DNA from: Bacillota bacterium
GTDB lineage: Bacteria; Bacillota; SHA-98; UBA4971
NCBI GenBank assembly: GCA_030024085.1
Contig: JASEJE010000009.1
Coordinates: 1 to 64,000, forward strand
Length of the DNA: 64,000 nt
Reading direction: 5' to 3'
The notes below the pieces were generated by a model, which had not been told where the DNA came from, made no database searches, and saw nothing but the letters and a program-made list of their open reading frames with translations. Positions within the stretch are counted from its first letter, which is position 1. Each line of letters opens with the position of its first letter. Position numbers and translations under genes: made by a program. Of this stretch, positions 8,533 to 16,501 are shown piece after piece.

Positions 8533-9647
8533 GAGGCGGTACCTCCCGTTTCCCGGCTGGTATCGCCGATGGCCCGGTTGAACTGCGACCTTGCTACGTT
8601 GTAGTCATATATGGCCTGGAGCGCGTCGATTTGGCTTTGAGTATACTGGTTCTGCGCGGTGAGGACATCCAGGTTCGTGGCCATGTCCGCCTCGAAGAGG
8701 AGCTGGGTCACCCGCAGGTTCTCCTGTGCCTCACCAACCTTCTTGGCCGTAAGTTCCACTTTGGCCTCGGCCTGTTTGAGTGCTACATAGGCCTGGCGGA
8801 CCGCCAGGGCTATCTTGTTCCGCTGCTCCGCAAGCTTCACCCTGGCGTCATCGGCTGCGAGCCTGGCGCGTTCGTACGTGAGCCTCGGCGTGAAGTTGTT
8901 GTCAGCCAGGCTAACGTTCATGTCCGCGACCTCGACGGCCGATTGTGCCTGCGCGATCTCAACCCGGTTGGCGAGAGCGAACTCGATGCTGGCTTCAAGG
9001 TTGAGGTCTCCTGTCTTTTCATAAGAAAACTCGTCACACAGGCGAAGGATGGTCTCCGGAGCGAACCCGATGGCCTGATTCAGCGCGACCATTGCAAGAT
9101 CCCTGTTGAGGATGGCACTTGCGAGGTTATTACGTGCGGAGGCAACTTGGTTCTCCGCCCTGATAAGGTCGAGCCTGGTGGCCATGCCCACCTTTTCCTT
9201 GGCCATGGCTATCTCGAGCTGTCTCTCGGCGAGGGCAAGCGCCTGTTCGGAAATGGACACGAGATGCTCGGCCTTGAGAAGCGAGTAATACTGCTGGTCT
9301 GTGTTGAGGACCACGTCCTGTTTGGCTATCTTGAGGTTCTTCTCAGCGACCGTTAAGTTCATGCGAGCCTGGTAAACCGACGTCGGAGATGGTTTTGTGA
9401 GGTTGGTGGCCTCCGTTTGCGCCAGAGCGAGCTCGGCATCCTTCACCGCGTTGGCAGCCAGGAGCACGCTCGCGCTGTGCTTCAGCGCCAGCTCCCGACA
9501 TTCCTCGAGGCTCACCTCTCTCACCGCAGGTTCACCCGTGTTGTCACTCGCGAATGCAGCAGAGGAAAACGCTGTTACGAGGGACAGCGCGACTACCGCC
9601 ATCCAACGTAACCTCAACACGTCTAGACGACGTCTCCACAGCGACAT
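8529..9647 (-). CDS. TolC-family outer membrane protein (first of two)
   Basis: A TolC-like efflux channel protein of about 372 residues. It has a signal peptide around RLRWMAVVALSLVTAFSSAAFA, then EVSLEECRELALKHSASVLL and two families of long Ala/Leu/Glu-rich helices, including AKEKVGMATRLDLIRAENQV and LLFEADMATNLDVLTAQNQY, the repeated TolC hairpin motif. The track start at 9719 adds a non-signal-like leader. The ATG at 9647, with GGAGGGAGGAAC upstream, gives a proper signal peptide. Two different TolC paralogues in one operon suggest either a hetero-oligomeric channel or one channel and one modified family member. Confidence 0.88.
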   Translation of the reverse strand: MSLWRRRLDVLRLRWMAVVALSLVTAFSSAAFASDNTGEPAVREVSLEECRELALKHSASVLLAANAVKDAELALAQTEATNLTKPSPTSVYQARMNLTVAEKNLKIAKQDVVLNTDQQYYSLLKAEHLVSISEQALALAERQLEIAMAKEKVGMATRLDLIRAENQVASARNNLASAILNRDLAMVALNQAIGFAPETILRLCDEFSYEKTGDLNLEASIEFALANRVEIAQAQSAVEVADMNVSLADNNFTPRLTYERARLAADDARVKLAEQRNKIALAVRQAYVALKQAEAKVELTAKKVGEAQENLRVTQLLFEADMATNLDVLTAQNQYTQSQIDALQAIYDYNVARSQFNRAIGDTSRETGGTAS

Positions 9648-9948
9648 CCTGAACCGTTCCTCCCTCCAGTACCCAAGACTTCCGACTATCTTCCCGCAAA
9701 ATCCCTCCATAAGCTGCACTTAAGAGAGGCACTTAAAAGAGGGGGGATGCCCGGAGGCAGCCCCCGACAGATCTGGTGACCGACTACTGCAGTTCGATCC
9801 CGGGTCTGGCCGCGACTGTGTCTGGACCTAGCTACGACCGTGACACGGCCTGCTGGATCTCGTGCCGCAGTCCCTGTTCGTGTTCCGCGTGCAGCCTTCT
9901 GGTAGACCGCACACCCGCTCGTGCTGAATGGTGCTGCTCTCGCTTTCC

Positions 9949-10002
9949 GCAGCCTGTGCAGCCTGTGCAGCCTGTGCAGCCTGTGCAGCCTGTGCCGCCT
10001 GG
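9949..10002. repeat. 9-bp tandem repeat (GCAGCCTGT)x5
   Basis: Five exact head-to-tail GCAGCCTGT units are followed by one degenerate unit (GCCGCCTGG). Because the period is a multiple of three, every reading frame across it is an open tripeptide repeat, which inflates the ORF track here. Confidence 0.9.
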
Positions 10003-10274
10003 GCCAGGCTGGCATTGGCCATGGTTGTGCGGATCATCATCCCAGCTACGACGGACATACAGGGCGCGGCAGCCCTCCAGACCAGCCTTTTGGCCCTGAC
10101 GATCCCCACCTCCTCTCACACCGAGCCCGTTTGGTGGCCCAGCCCTGGCCATGTAGGTGGCCCCGGTTCTGTGGGACCCTGGATCTGTGCCGCGAATCAC
10201 CGGTGCCTCCTGTAATGGTGTGTCCTGCGAGCCAGGGGTCGGGAGAACTGGATTTTCTCCCTGACTTTGGATTC

Positions 10275-10303
10275 TTTACTATGTATAACGCGCGGTATGT
10301 CAA
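10275..10303 (-). promoter_or_regulatory. Possible sigma-A promoter for the efflux operon
   Basis: The minus strand carries a consensus -35 box TTGACA (10298-10303). It is followed after 16-17 bases by TAGTAA/AGTAAA, a poor -10 box, in a locally AT-rich patch of an otherwise GC-rich region. The direction fits transcription into the TolC-MacAB operon. The weak -10 box keeps confidence low. Confidence 0.35.
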
Positions 10304-10374
10304 GAAATTGTGACAGAGAAGGTAACATTTTGTGAACGCGGGCCCACCAGGGTGCGCGAACGGTCTACACAACT

Positions 10375-10575
10375 CCAAGTATGGCGCCATGAGTTTGCCA
10401 CACTTTTCCTGGCGGTGTTAGGGTTGCCGGTGCTTGCTAGGGCGGGGCGCCTGGAATTTGGCTAGCCCGTACGCCAAATTCGAACGAAGCGCGCCGCAAG
10501 CGCGTCGTCCCGGGAGTGCAACACCGGCAACCCTGGACAGGAGTTGCGCACTGGAAAGCAGCGCAAACTACTTAG
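10375..10575. repeat. CTAAG-type structured repeat, copy D
   Basis: A 201-bp copy closely related to copy E (13210-13420) and in the same orientation. The left end is CCAAGTATGGCGCCATGAGT; the right end is AACTACTTAG. The internal arms GGGTTGCCGGTGCTTGC and its complement region near CACCGGCAACCC are kept. GCGCGCCGCAAGCGCG and AATTTGGC/GCCAAATT form inner hairpins. The right end contains the stop codon of the histidine kinase gene. Confidence 0.8.
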
Positions 10576-12389
10576 CAACGACCTGCGTCGTATCCTGTGC
10601 CAGCCCCGTCCGCTTCGTCTAGCGGCACTGCTGGCAGTGTGAAACTGAACGCTGAGCCCTTGCCAGGCTCGCTCTCCACGGCAACACGTCCTCCGTGGGC
10701 TGCTACGATCTGCTTCACGATGGCGAGACCCAAGCCAGTGCCGCCGAGGGCGCGCGCACGCGACTTCTCGACCCGATGAAAGCGTTCCCAGACGTAAGGA
10801 AGGTCTTCAGCGGGAATGCCCGGGCCGTGGTCTTCGACGCTGATGGTGACCTCGTCTCCAGAAGACCGCGCCCGGATCATGATCGCACCGCCGGGCGGGG
10901 AGAACCGGACGGCGTTACTCAAGAGATTAATCAAGACCTGCTCTACACGATCCTCATTCGCGAGTATGAGCGGGAGATCTTCAGGGATGTCTCTTTCCAC
11001 TTGAACCTGATGTTCCTGCAACTGCGGCGTGAGCTTGAATAAAACACGAGCTACCAGTTCGGAGGCATCAATGGGATTGAGGTCCCAGCTTACCTGGCCC
11101 GACTCCATCAGCGCAAGATCCAGGAGGTCATGAATAAGACGGTTCAAACGCAGGGTTTCCCTGTGCATTACCTGAAGATACTGCTTTTTGACAGAGTCGT
11201 CCGAGATCACCCCATCCATCATGGCCTCCAGGAAACCCTGAATAGAGGTCAGGGGGGTACGGAGCTCGTGGGACACGTTTGCGACAAAGTCGCGGCGAAG
11301 CTGTTCCAGTTGGCGAAGCTCGGTAATGTCCTGGAAGACTCCGACTGCTCCATAGATCCTGCCTTCCGTCCCCTTCAGTGGAGCCACATGCACGAGGACA
11401 AACGTCTTGCCGTCAACAAGCCTGTGTTCCGCCGACTGTTCCTGACCCGAGTCGAGGACGCCGCCGAAGAGTTCTGCGAGCCCGGGACATGCGGAAAGAT
11501 CCGCAAGCGACAGGCCGAGCAAACCCGTGTCCTCGCATTTCAACATGCGCGCGGCCGCGGGATTGGCCAGGATCATTCTGCCGTGCTGGTCCGTGGCGAT
11601 AACACCTTCGGACATGTTTGACAGGATATTCTCGATCTTCTGCTTCTCCTGATGGAGAGTGCCGATGGTCTGTTCAAGGACGTCGGACAGATGATTGAAA
11701 CTGTCAGCAAGCTGTCCCAACTCGTCTCGCGACGCCACGGTGATCTTCTGCGCGAAATTGCCCCTCGCCATTTCCAGGGTGATTCTGCTCATCGCCCTGA
11801 GAGGACGGGAAATCGAGCGGGAAAAGAAGTAACCCAGAAGGGTGGAAACCAGTATCGCAATGCCTGCAGCATACACAATCAGGCGCTCGACCGCTCCAAC
11901 CGTGGCTGCAATATCAGCAACAGGCGTAAAGAGTAATAGGCCCCCGACCACCTGTCCTTTCGCTCTTATGGGTACAGCCACCGAGAGCATGGTCTGATTG
12001 AAGCGAGGATTGAAATCGCGCTTGGAAACCACCTCTCCTTGCAGAATGCGGCGGTTTTCATCCGCCTCGAACTGCAGGTGCGGCGGGCCTGGCAAGCGTG
12101 CGCCGCCTGCCAGTATAAAACCACCCCGATCTACTACTGCCATGCGGATATTCTGCGCATAACCCATGGTCCCGAGCACACGGTCAAGAGAAGCGAGACT
12201 CTCCCCTTGTTCAAGGTATGATTCCATCAGCTCGCCGATGGCCTTGCCCCTTTGGATAAGCTGGCGCTCCCTTGCAGAATAGTAGTAGTTGGCGAAAAGC
12301 TGCGACATGACGACGCCCACAGCCAGCAGAGTCAAGAGCGCTACGATCAGGTACGACCCCAGGAGTTTTGCAAAAAGGCTTCTGCACAT
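10572..12389 (-). CDS. Membrane sensor histidine kinase (PhoR/WalK-like)
   Basis: A 605-residue two-component sensor. It has an N-terminal membrane helix (LLGSYLIVALLTLLAVGVVM), an extracytoplasmic sensor of about 130 residues and a second helix (LIVYAAGIAILVSTLLGYFF). These are followed by a HAMP domain (SRPLRAMSRITLEMARGNF) and a PAS domain beginning ILSNMSEGVIATDQHGRMIL. The HisKA box VSHELRTPLTSIQGF carries the phosphoacceptor His. The ATPase domain shows N (NLLSNAVRFSP), G1 (DHGPGIP) and G2 (GTGLGLAIV) boxes. It starts directly at the end of the response regulator gene, with no gap. The final codons run into structured repeat D, and the TAA stop is part of the repeat's terminal CTAAG. 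The neighbouring Spy-like and efflux genes suggest an envelope-stress role. Confidence 0.93.
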   Translation of the reverse strand: MCRSLFAKLLGSYLIVALLTLLAVGVVMSQLFANYYYSARERQLIQRGKAIGELMESYLEQGESLASLDRVLGTMGYAQNIRMAVVDRGGFILAGGARLPGPPHLQFEADENRRILQGEVVSKRDFNPRFNQTMLSVAVPIRAKGQVVGGLLLFTPVADIAATVGAVERLIVYAAGIAILVSTLLGYFFSRSISRPLRAMSRITLEMARGNFAQKITVASRDELGQLADSFNHLSDVLEQTIGTLHQEKQKIENILSNMSEGVIATDQHGRMILANPAAARMLKCEDTGLLGLSLADLSACPGLAELFGGVLDSGQEQSAEHRLVDGKTFVLVHVAPLKGTEGRIYGAVGVFQDITELRQLEQLRRDFVANVSHELRTPLTSIQGFLEAMMDGVISDDSVKKQYLQVMHRETLRLNRLIHDLLDLALMESGQVSWDLNPIDASELVARVLFKLTPQLQEHQVQVERDIPEDLPLILANEDRVEQVLINLLSNAVRFSPPGGAIMIRARSSGDEVTISVEDHGPGIPAEDLPYVWERFHRVEKSRARALGGTGLGLAIVKQIVAAHGGRVAVESEPGKGSAFSFTLPAVPLDEADGAGTGYDAGRC

Positions 12390-13073
12390 TTACTCTGTCG
12401 CCTCGAATTTGTAGCCGCGCCCCCATACGGTCTTGATGTATGTAGCCTCACCATTTGCGTGGAGTTTCTCACGTAATCGCTTGATATGAGTATCGACCGT
12501 GCGTGCGTCGCCCAGGTACTCGTACCCCCAAACCTCTTCGAGAAGCTGTTCACGGCTGTATACGCGGCCTGGGTGGCAAGCCAGAAACCACAGCAGCTCG
12601 AATTCTCTTGGGGCCATCGCCACCTCCCTGTCATTCACCGTCACGCGGTTGGCATCACGGTCTATGGTGAGATCTCCGTAGGTGAGCACACGCCCGCCGG
12701 CTCCGGGGCTCGCGTTGGTCCTTCGCAAGACCGCCCTTACGCGCGCGACCATCTCACGGGGACTGAACGGCTTGGGAATATAGTCGTCAGCACCAAGCTC
12801 GAGGCCGAGCACGCGGTCAAACTCCTCCGTCCTCGCACTGAGCATGATGATGGGTACACTCGAGGTTTTCTTTACCTCCCTGCAGACAGTCCAACCATCG
12901 AATTTGGGCAACATGATATCCAGGATGATAAGGTCAGGGGTGTTGGCCTTGACCTTATTGAGCGCTTCCTCGCCGTCACTCGCAGTTTCCACGCGGAAGC
13001 CGTCATTCTCGAGGTACATGCGTACCAATTCGCGGACCGATTCCTCGTCTTCCACTACCAGAATGGTACTCAA
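12390..13073 (-). CDS. OmpR/PhoB-family response regulator
   Basis: A DNA-binding partner of the adjacent kinase, about 227 residues long. The receiver domain shows the acidic pair (VVEDEE), the phosphorylation Asp52 in LIILDIMLP, T/S in IIMLSAR and Lys in IPKPF. The winged-helix effector domain ends with the trans_reg_C pattern DARTVDTHIKRLREKL and TVWGRGYKF. The track begins at 13238, but the leader there (ARTVRKCTSLQHSLQ) is not homologous. I prefer the TTG at 13073, which yields LSTILVVEDEES and has GGGAGG 11 bases upstream. Structured repeat E lies upstream, between this gene and the Spy-like gene. Confidence 0.92.
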   Translation of the reverse strand: MSTILVVEDEESVRELVRMYLENDGFRVETASDGEEALNKVKANTPDLIILDIMLPKFDGWTVCREVKKTSSVPIIMLSARTEEFDRVLGLELGADDYIPKPFSPREMVARVRAVLRRTNASPGAGGRVLTYGDLTIDRDANRVTVNDREVAMAPREFELLWFLACHPGRVYSREQLLEEVWGYEYLGDARTVDTHIKRLREKLHANGEATYIKTVWGRGYKFEATE

Positions 13074-13209
13074 TGCTGCGAACGCCTCCCGGGAAACGAC
13101 AATGATCCTGGTAAGCCTGCAGCGCCCGGAGCGGGGGCGTGACCCCCGCCCGGACGACTGCAGGCTGTGCTGTAGAGATGTACACTTGCGCACGGTGCGT
13201 GCGGTGGAC

Positions 13210-13420
13210 CTAAGTGTGGCGCCATAAGTCTCCGCCATCTTCCCTGACGGTGTTGGGGTTGCCGGTGCTTGCTAGGGCGGGGCGTCGAGAATTCGGCTAG
13301 CCTTGAGCGCCAAATTCGAACGAGGCTCACCGCACGCGCCGTCCCCGGAGGGCAGTACCGGCAACCCTGGACAGAACTCACCCGCTGAGAAGTAGCGCGA
13401 ACTTGTGGCGATCTACTTAG
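13210..13420. repeat. CTAAG-type structured repeat, copy E
   Basis: A 211-bp copy, direct repeat of copy D. Left CTAAGTGTGGCGCCATAAGT, right GATCTACTTAG. The internal arms GGGGTTGCCGGTGCTTGC and GTACCGGCAACCC, and the inner pair GAATTCGGC and GCCAAATTCG, are present. It fills the gap between the Spy-like gene and the response regulator. Its right end contributes the TAA stop of the Spy-like gene. Confidence 0.8.
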
Positions 13421-13905
13421 AACCATCCGCACGGGCCCATTCTGCCGGGCGCACCGTGCCTGCCGCGTCTACCACCACCCCAAGGGGTTGTCATCTTCGC
13501 CAGTTGTTCCTGCGTCAGGATGGACTTCATTTGCTCTTGGTTCTGTTGACCGATTTCGTAGAGTTGCTTGCGCAGGTTGTTCAACTGCTCGGTCTTGGAG
13601 TTGATGGCAGACTGATCTGGATTCTTCTGCAGTCTGAGCTGTCTTAGCTCAAACATGAGGTCCTGAAGCTGGATTCTCAGGTCCTTCGTCTTGTCGTACA
13701 TGGCTTTTTGAAGTTCCTGGAGCTTCGCTATCTGCTCGTCGGTGAGTTGAAGCTCATCCACGGGGTTACGCCAATTATCACGCGCAAATGGCATAGTGGC
13801 GCCAGCTCCCCAGAAACCCCAACCACGCCCGCCGGCCGAAGCCGTAAACGCCAGCCCGAGCACCAGCAACAGGGTTAGAGCAGGTAGCAGGATTTTGCCT
13901 CTCAT
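13417..13905 (-). CDS. Spy/CpxP-like (LTxxQ) exported protein
   Basis: A periplasmic helical protein of 162 residues. The signal peptide MRGKILLPALTLLLVLGLAFTASA is followed by a Gly/Trp-rich linker and then an LTDEQIAKLQELQKAMYDKT helix. Long Gln/Leu-rich amphipathic helices come next, and a second LTQEQLAKM motif precedes a Gly/Arg-rich tail. LTxxQ motifs of this spacing define the Spy/CpxP family of periplasmic chaperones and stress sensors. In Cpx-type systems the CpxP homologue is regulated by, and feeds back on, the adjacent two-component pair. The same logic would fit here, as the kinase genes lie just downstream. The start is supported by AAAGGAGG upstream. The final codon is followed by a TAA that belongs to repeat E. 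Confidence 0.8.
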   Translation of the reverse strand: MRGKILLPALTLLLVLGLAFTASAGGRGWGFWGAGATMPFARDNWRNPVDELQLTDEQIAKLQELQKAMYDKTKDLRIQLQDLMFELRQLRLQKNPDQSAINSKTEQLNNLRKQLYEIGQQNQEQMKSILTQEQLAKMTTPWGGGRRGRHGAPGRMGPCGWF

Positions 13906-14031
13906 GTGTCCACCTCCTTTCGGCGTCTCCTTCTCGAGGGTATCCGCGGAAGGTCCGCGATGTTACCCTCAAGAATGATTATATCCGCCTCTTTTCAGGA
14001 TTCTATGAAGAAAGTGTGGCGAAAGATCGAA

Positions 14032-14246
14032 CTATTGCACCATCGTTCCGTCAGAGGAGATTGACCCGCTTGACAGCGGATCGACAAGATCGACGAGTTC
14101 CTTGGCCATTTCGGGCCGGGCGCGCTCCAGCGCCGCACGCAGCCTGCGCCGTCCTTCACGGAGCATGGAGACCGCGCTCCGCTGGGCGGCGTTGGCGACG
14201 ACCTTCTTGCTCTTCCAGATTTCTTCTTGGTGTGATATGCTGACAC
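14032..14246 (-). pseudogene. Remnant of a second IS256-like element (5' end)
   Basis: The short start MSAYHTKKKSG (GTG start at 14246) and about 100 bases of leader (CCTCAAATTCCACGAA region on the plus strand) closely resemble the 5' end of the IS256-like gene at 15099. A frame change then gives a helical stretch, MLREGRRRLRAALERARPEM, ending at 14032. No DDE catalytic region is present. It is best read as the broken start of a related transposase next to the first copy. The exact family assignment of this stub is uncertain. Confidence 0.5.
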
Positions 14247-14386
14247 TGGTGGTTCCCTCCCATGAGTTCCTACAGCTCCGTTTTACCACAACGCAGCCAG
14301 GAGCGGGTACCTCAAATTCCACGAAGTTTGGGTCATCCGCCCGCTTGAGAGGCGGCCATAGTTGAAGTGGTTGGGTTAGGCTCTGT

Positions 14387-15099
14387 CTATAGGTTCGTGA
14401 GCAGCCCTTTGCACACCGAAGAATTCTCAGTGGCGCCCTCCCACAAGCCGAGCACGTATTTCTTACCCTCAATATCAATGCCGACCGCACAGACCGCCGT
14501 ATGCTCTGCCACCACAATCCCGTCGATGTATAGAACCACCAGGTCAACTCCATCTAATGGTCTGGAAAGGAGCTCAGCGAGCGCCGCTTGAGTCATTCGG
14601 GCGAACCTGCGGCTTATCGCGCTCTTGGAGATGTCCGCCGCTTCTACCTCACCCACATGCTCAAACCCAAAGGCATAGTTACGCGTCGATAGACCATGCA
14701 GCATCGTCTCAAGTGCATGGCGCGCCAGGACCTCACTACTCTCGAACGCCTCATACGTCCCGAGCGTAACCTCTTTGCCGTCGACCGTGCAGGCCCGCGG
14801 CTTTGACACCTCGACCTTACGCCCCCCAGTACTACCTTTCTGGGCTCGTGGCTGTGCCTGTAGCTAGACCGCTCGGCGCTGTGCTTGCCCTTCTTGCCGA
14901 TCTTCTCCTCCAGCTCCTCCTCAAACATCATCTCGAGCGTGTTGAGTCCCACCTCTACGCACAGCGCAAGCAGCCCGTCTTTGACCCTCTGGCGTATCGC
15001 CTCCAGGCTCAGCGCCACCTCGCGGGAGATTGGTGTTTTCGTTGCGTCTTCTTTCCTGTCGGTCCTTCCAGTCTTGATCTTCCTGTGGTATGCTGACAT
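14387..15099 (-). pseudogene. IS256-family (Mutator-type) transposase, frameshifted and truncated
   Basis: The N-terminal half reads MSAYHRKIKTGR, then VEVGLNTLEMMFEEELEEKI and GKHSAERSSYRHSHEPRKVV. The frame then shifts in a run of six G near 14822-14827. It continues as VEVSKPRACTVDGKEVTLGT, EAADISKSAISRRFARMTQA and LVVLYIDGIVVAEHTAVCAV, where the Asp is the first DDE residue. It stops at ATENSSVCKGLLTNL, about 150 residues short of a normal transposase of roughly 400. Both the frameshift and the missing end make it inactive. Its neighbours are another IS256 stub and the start of the ribose operon. Confidence 0.85.
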
Positions 15100-15189
15100 T
15101 GGCGGCTCCCTCCATTCTTCCACAGCTCCGCTTTATCACAACGGAGCCGGGAGCCGCTACCTCAAATTCCACGAACTTTGGGACATCCT

Positions 15190-15715
15190 CGTAAGCAGCT
15201 TCTCGTATGCCGACGCCGTGATGCTACGCAACCCAATCACCCGATATTCACTGCCAGAACAGGGGCTTTCAACGGAGATACGGCTTATCCTGCTTTATGG
15301 TAGGTGCAGTCCACATGTAAATAGTCCCCACATAACCACAGCTAGCCAGAATACCTGGTAGCTAGTGGGAGAAATCAACGGTCTCATGAAACCTTACTTA
15401 GCGCTTCTGAAGGTTCCGGGCAGAGGCAGCCCGGGAGAAGAGCCGACGTACTGCCTGGCTGACGACGGGGGTTTTGTGATGGCATCAACCAGATATCACC
15501 ACAGCGAGATGTTGGCGTACGCTGCATTGCGTCCGCGTCACGACATGGATAAGGAGGAATCAGACGAGAATTTGTGGTGGGACGGGAGGAATTATCGCCT
15601 CGGTGACGAAATAGCAACTCACAAATCTACTCAGATACCACCATGACAGTTACCATGAAACCACCATCGTTCCCCAGTTGATGTGGCTGCTTGGCCTTGA
15701 TGGGGGTGTCTAAGC
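15190..15715. other. Gap before the ribose operon with a partial small inverted-repeat element
   Basis: The region contains CTGGTAGCTAGTGGGAGAAATCAACGGTCTCATG at about 15354-15388. This is the right end of the small element seen complete at 49897-50014. The 93-residue ORF 15365-15646 begins inside that end, has no recognisable domain and is not called. The operon promoter and DeoR operators should lie in the last 150 bases, but I see no clear box. Confidence 0.5.
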
Positions 15716-16486
15716 GTGCTGCCGGAGGAGAGACGTCAACAGATCCTGCGAGTGGTGATGTCGAAAAAGAGCGCCACAGTGGACGCACTTGCCATGATGC
15801 TCGGCATCTCGGCAAACACAGTCCGACGAGACCTGAATGCTCTGGCGCGCCAGAACCTGCTCGTGAGGACGCACGGCGGCGCTGTAGCCAACTATGTGAG
15901 CACCGGCATCCTCGATTCGAACTACATGGAGCGTAGCCAGCAGTTCATTGAGGAGAAACAAAGGATCGGTTCTGCGGCCGTCAGGCTGATTAATGACGGT
16001 GAAACCGTTATCCTTGATTACGGGTCCACGGCGCTCCAAATCGCCAAACAGATGCGCCAACTCAAGAAGTGCACGGTACTGACAAGCTCCCTGCCAGTAG
16101 CCGTCGAACTGCTAAACGCCCCGCAAATACTGGTTTATCTGAGCGGCGGCATTATCAACCACTCAACCTACGGCCTGATCGGGCCTGACGCGGAAAGCTT
16201 CTACGACGGCGTCAACGCAGACAAGGGCTTCATTTCTGTAGCAAGAGTCGACATCGAACACGGGCTTATGAGTTCCAACTGGTTCGAAGTAAACGTGAAG
16301 AGGAAAATGATGGAGCGATGCAGGGAGGTCATCCTGTTGCTCCCGCACTATCGCCTCGACACCAGAGGTATGGTTGGCTTTGGTCAACTCAGTGCTGTTC
16401 ATAAGGTCATCACTGACAAACTGTTACCACCCAGCTATCAGGAGTTCTTCGATCGGCTCGGAGTGCAAGTTATTGTGGCGACATGA
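15716..16486 (+). CDS. DeoR-family transcriptional regulator of the ribose/deoxyribose operon
   Basis: A 256-residue sugar-responsive repressor. The N-terminal helix-turn-helix (TVDALAMMLGISANTVRRDL, then NLLVRTHGGAV) is the DeoR signature. The C-terminal DeoRC sensor has the phosphosugar-binding pattern DYGSTALQIAKQM, LSGGIINHSTYGLIGPDA and a late Asp/Lys segment. It starts at a GTG (15716). It is the first gene of a nine-gene plus-strand operon and probably responds to ribose-5-phosphate or deoxyribose-5-phosphate made by the following kinase. The final lysine/asparagine-rich effector motif is less standard than in DeoR of enteric bacteria. Confidence 0.88.
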   Translation: MLPEERRQQILRVVMSKKSATVDALAMMLGISANTVRRDLNALARQNLLVRTHGGAVANYVSTGILDSNYMERSQQFIEEKQRIGSAAVRLINDGETVILDYGSTALQIAKQMRQLKKCTVLTSSLPVAVELLNAPQILVYLSGGIINHSTYGLIGPDAESFYDGVNADKGFISVARVDIEHGLMSSNWFEVNVKRKMMERCREVILLLPHYRLDTRGMVGFGQLSAVHKVITDKLLPPSYQEFFDRLGVQVIVAT

Positions 16487-16501
16487 AAGGTCGGGAGTGA
16501 C

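Larger units (their letters stand above)
9720..10374. other. Long upstream region of the efflux operon, no convincing gene
   Basis: About 650 bases between the first TolC-like gene and repeat copy D. It holds a 9-bp tandem repeat (see 9949-10002) and an AT-richer patch at 10250-10335 that could carry the operon promoter. A minus-strand ORF, 9828-10109, begins with a hydrophobic Met-rich stretch and contains (AQA)n from the tandem repeat, then a Cys-containing tail. It could be a small exported protein, but codon evidence is weak and I do not call it. Confidence 0.5.

Noticed and set aside
9828-10109. Small exported protein with (AQA)n repeat on the minus strand
   Set aside because: It depends on a 9-bp repeat that opens every frame. 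The start is ambiguous and nothing outside the repeat looks conserved.
14387-15123. Programmed frameshift in the IS256-like transposase at the G6 run
   Set aside because: IS256 transposases are normally made from one frame, and this copy also lacks its C-terminal third, so decay is the simpler explanation.
15365-15646. 93-aa ORF before the DeoR-family gene
   Set aside because: Its first codons lie inside a MITE-like end and no domain is recognisable.
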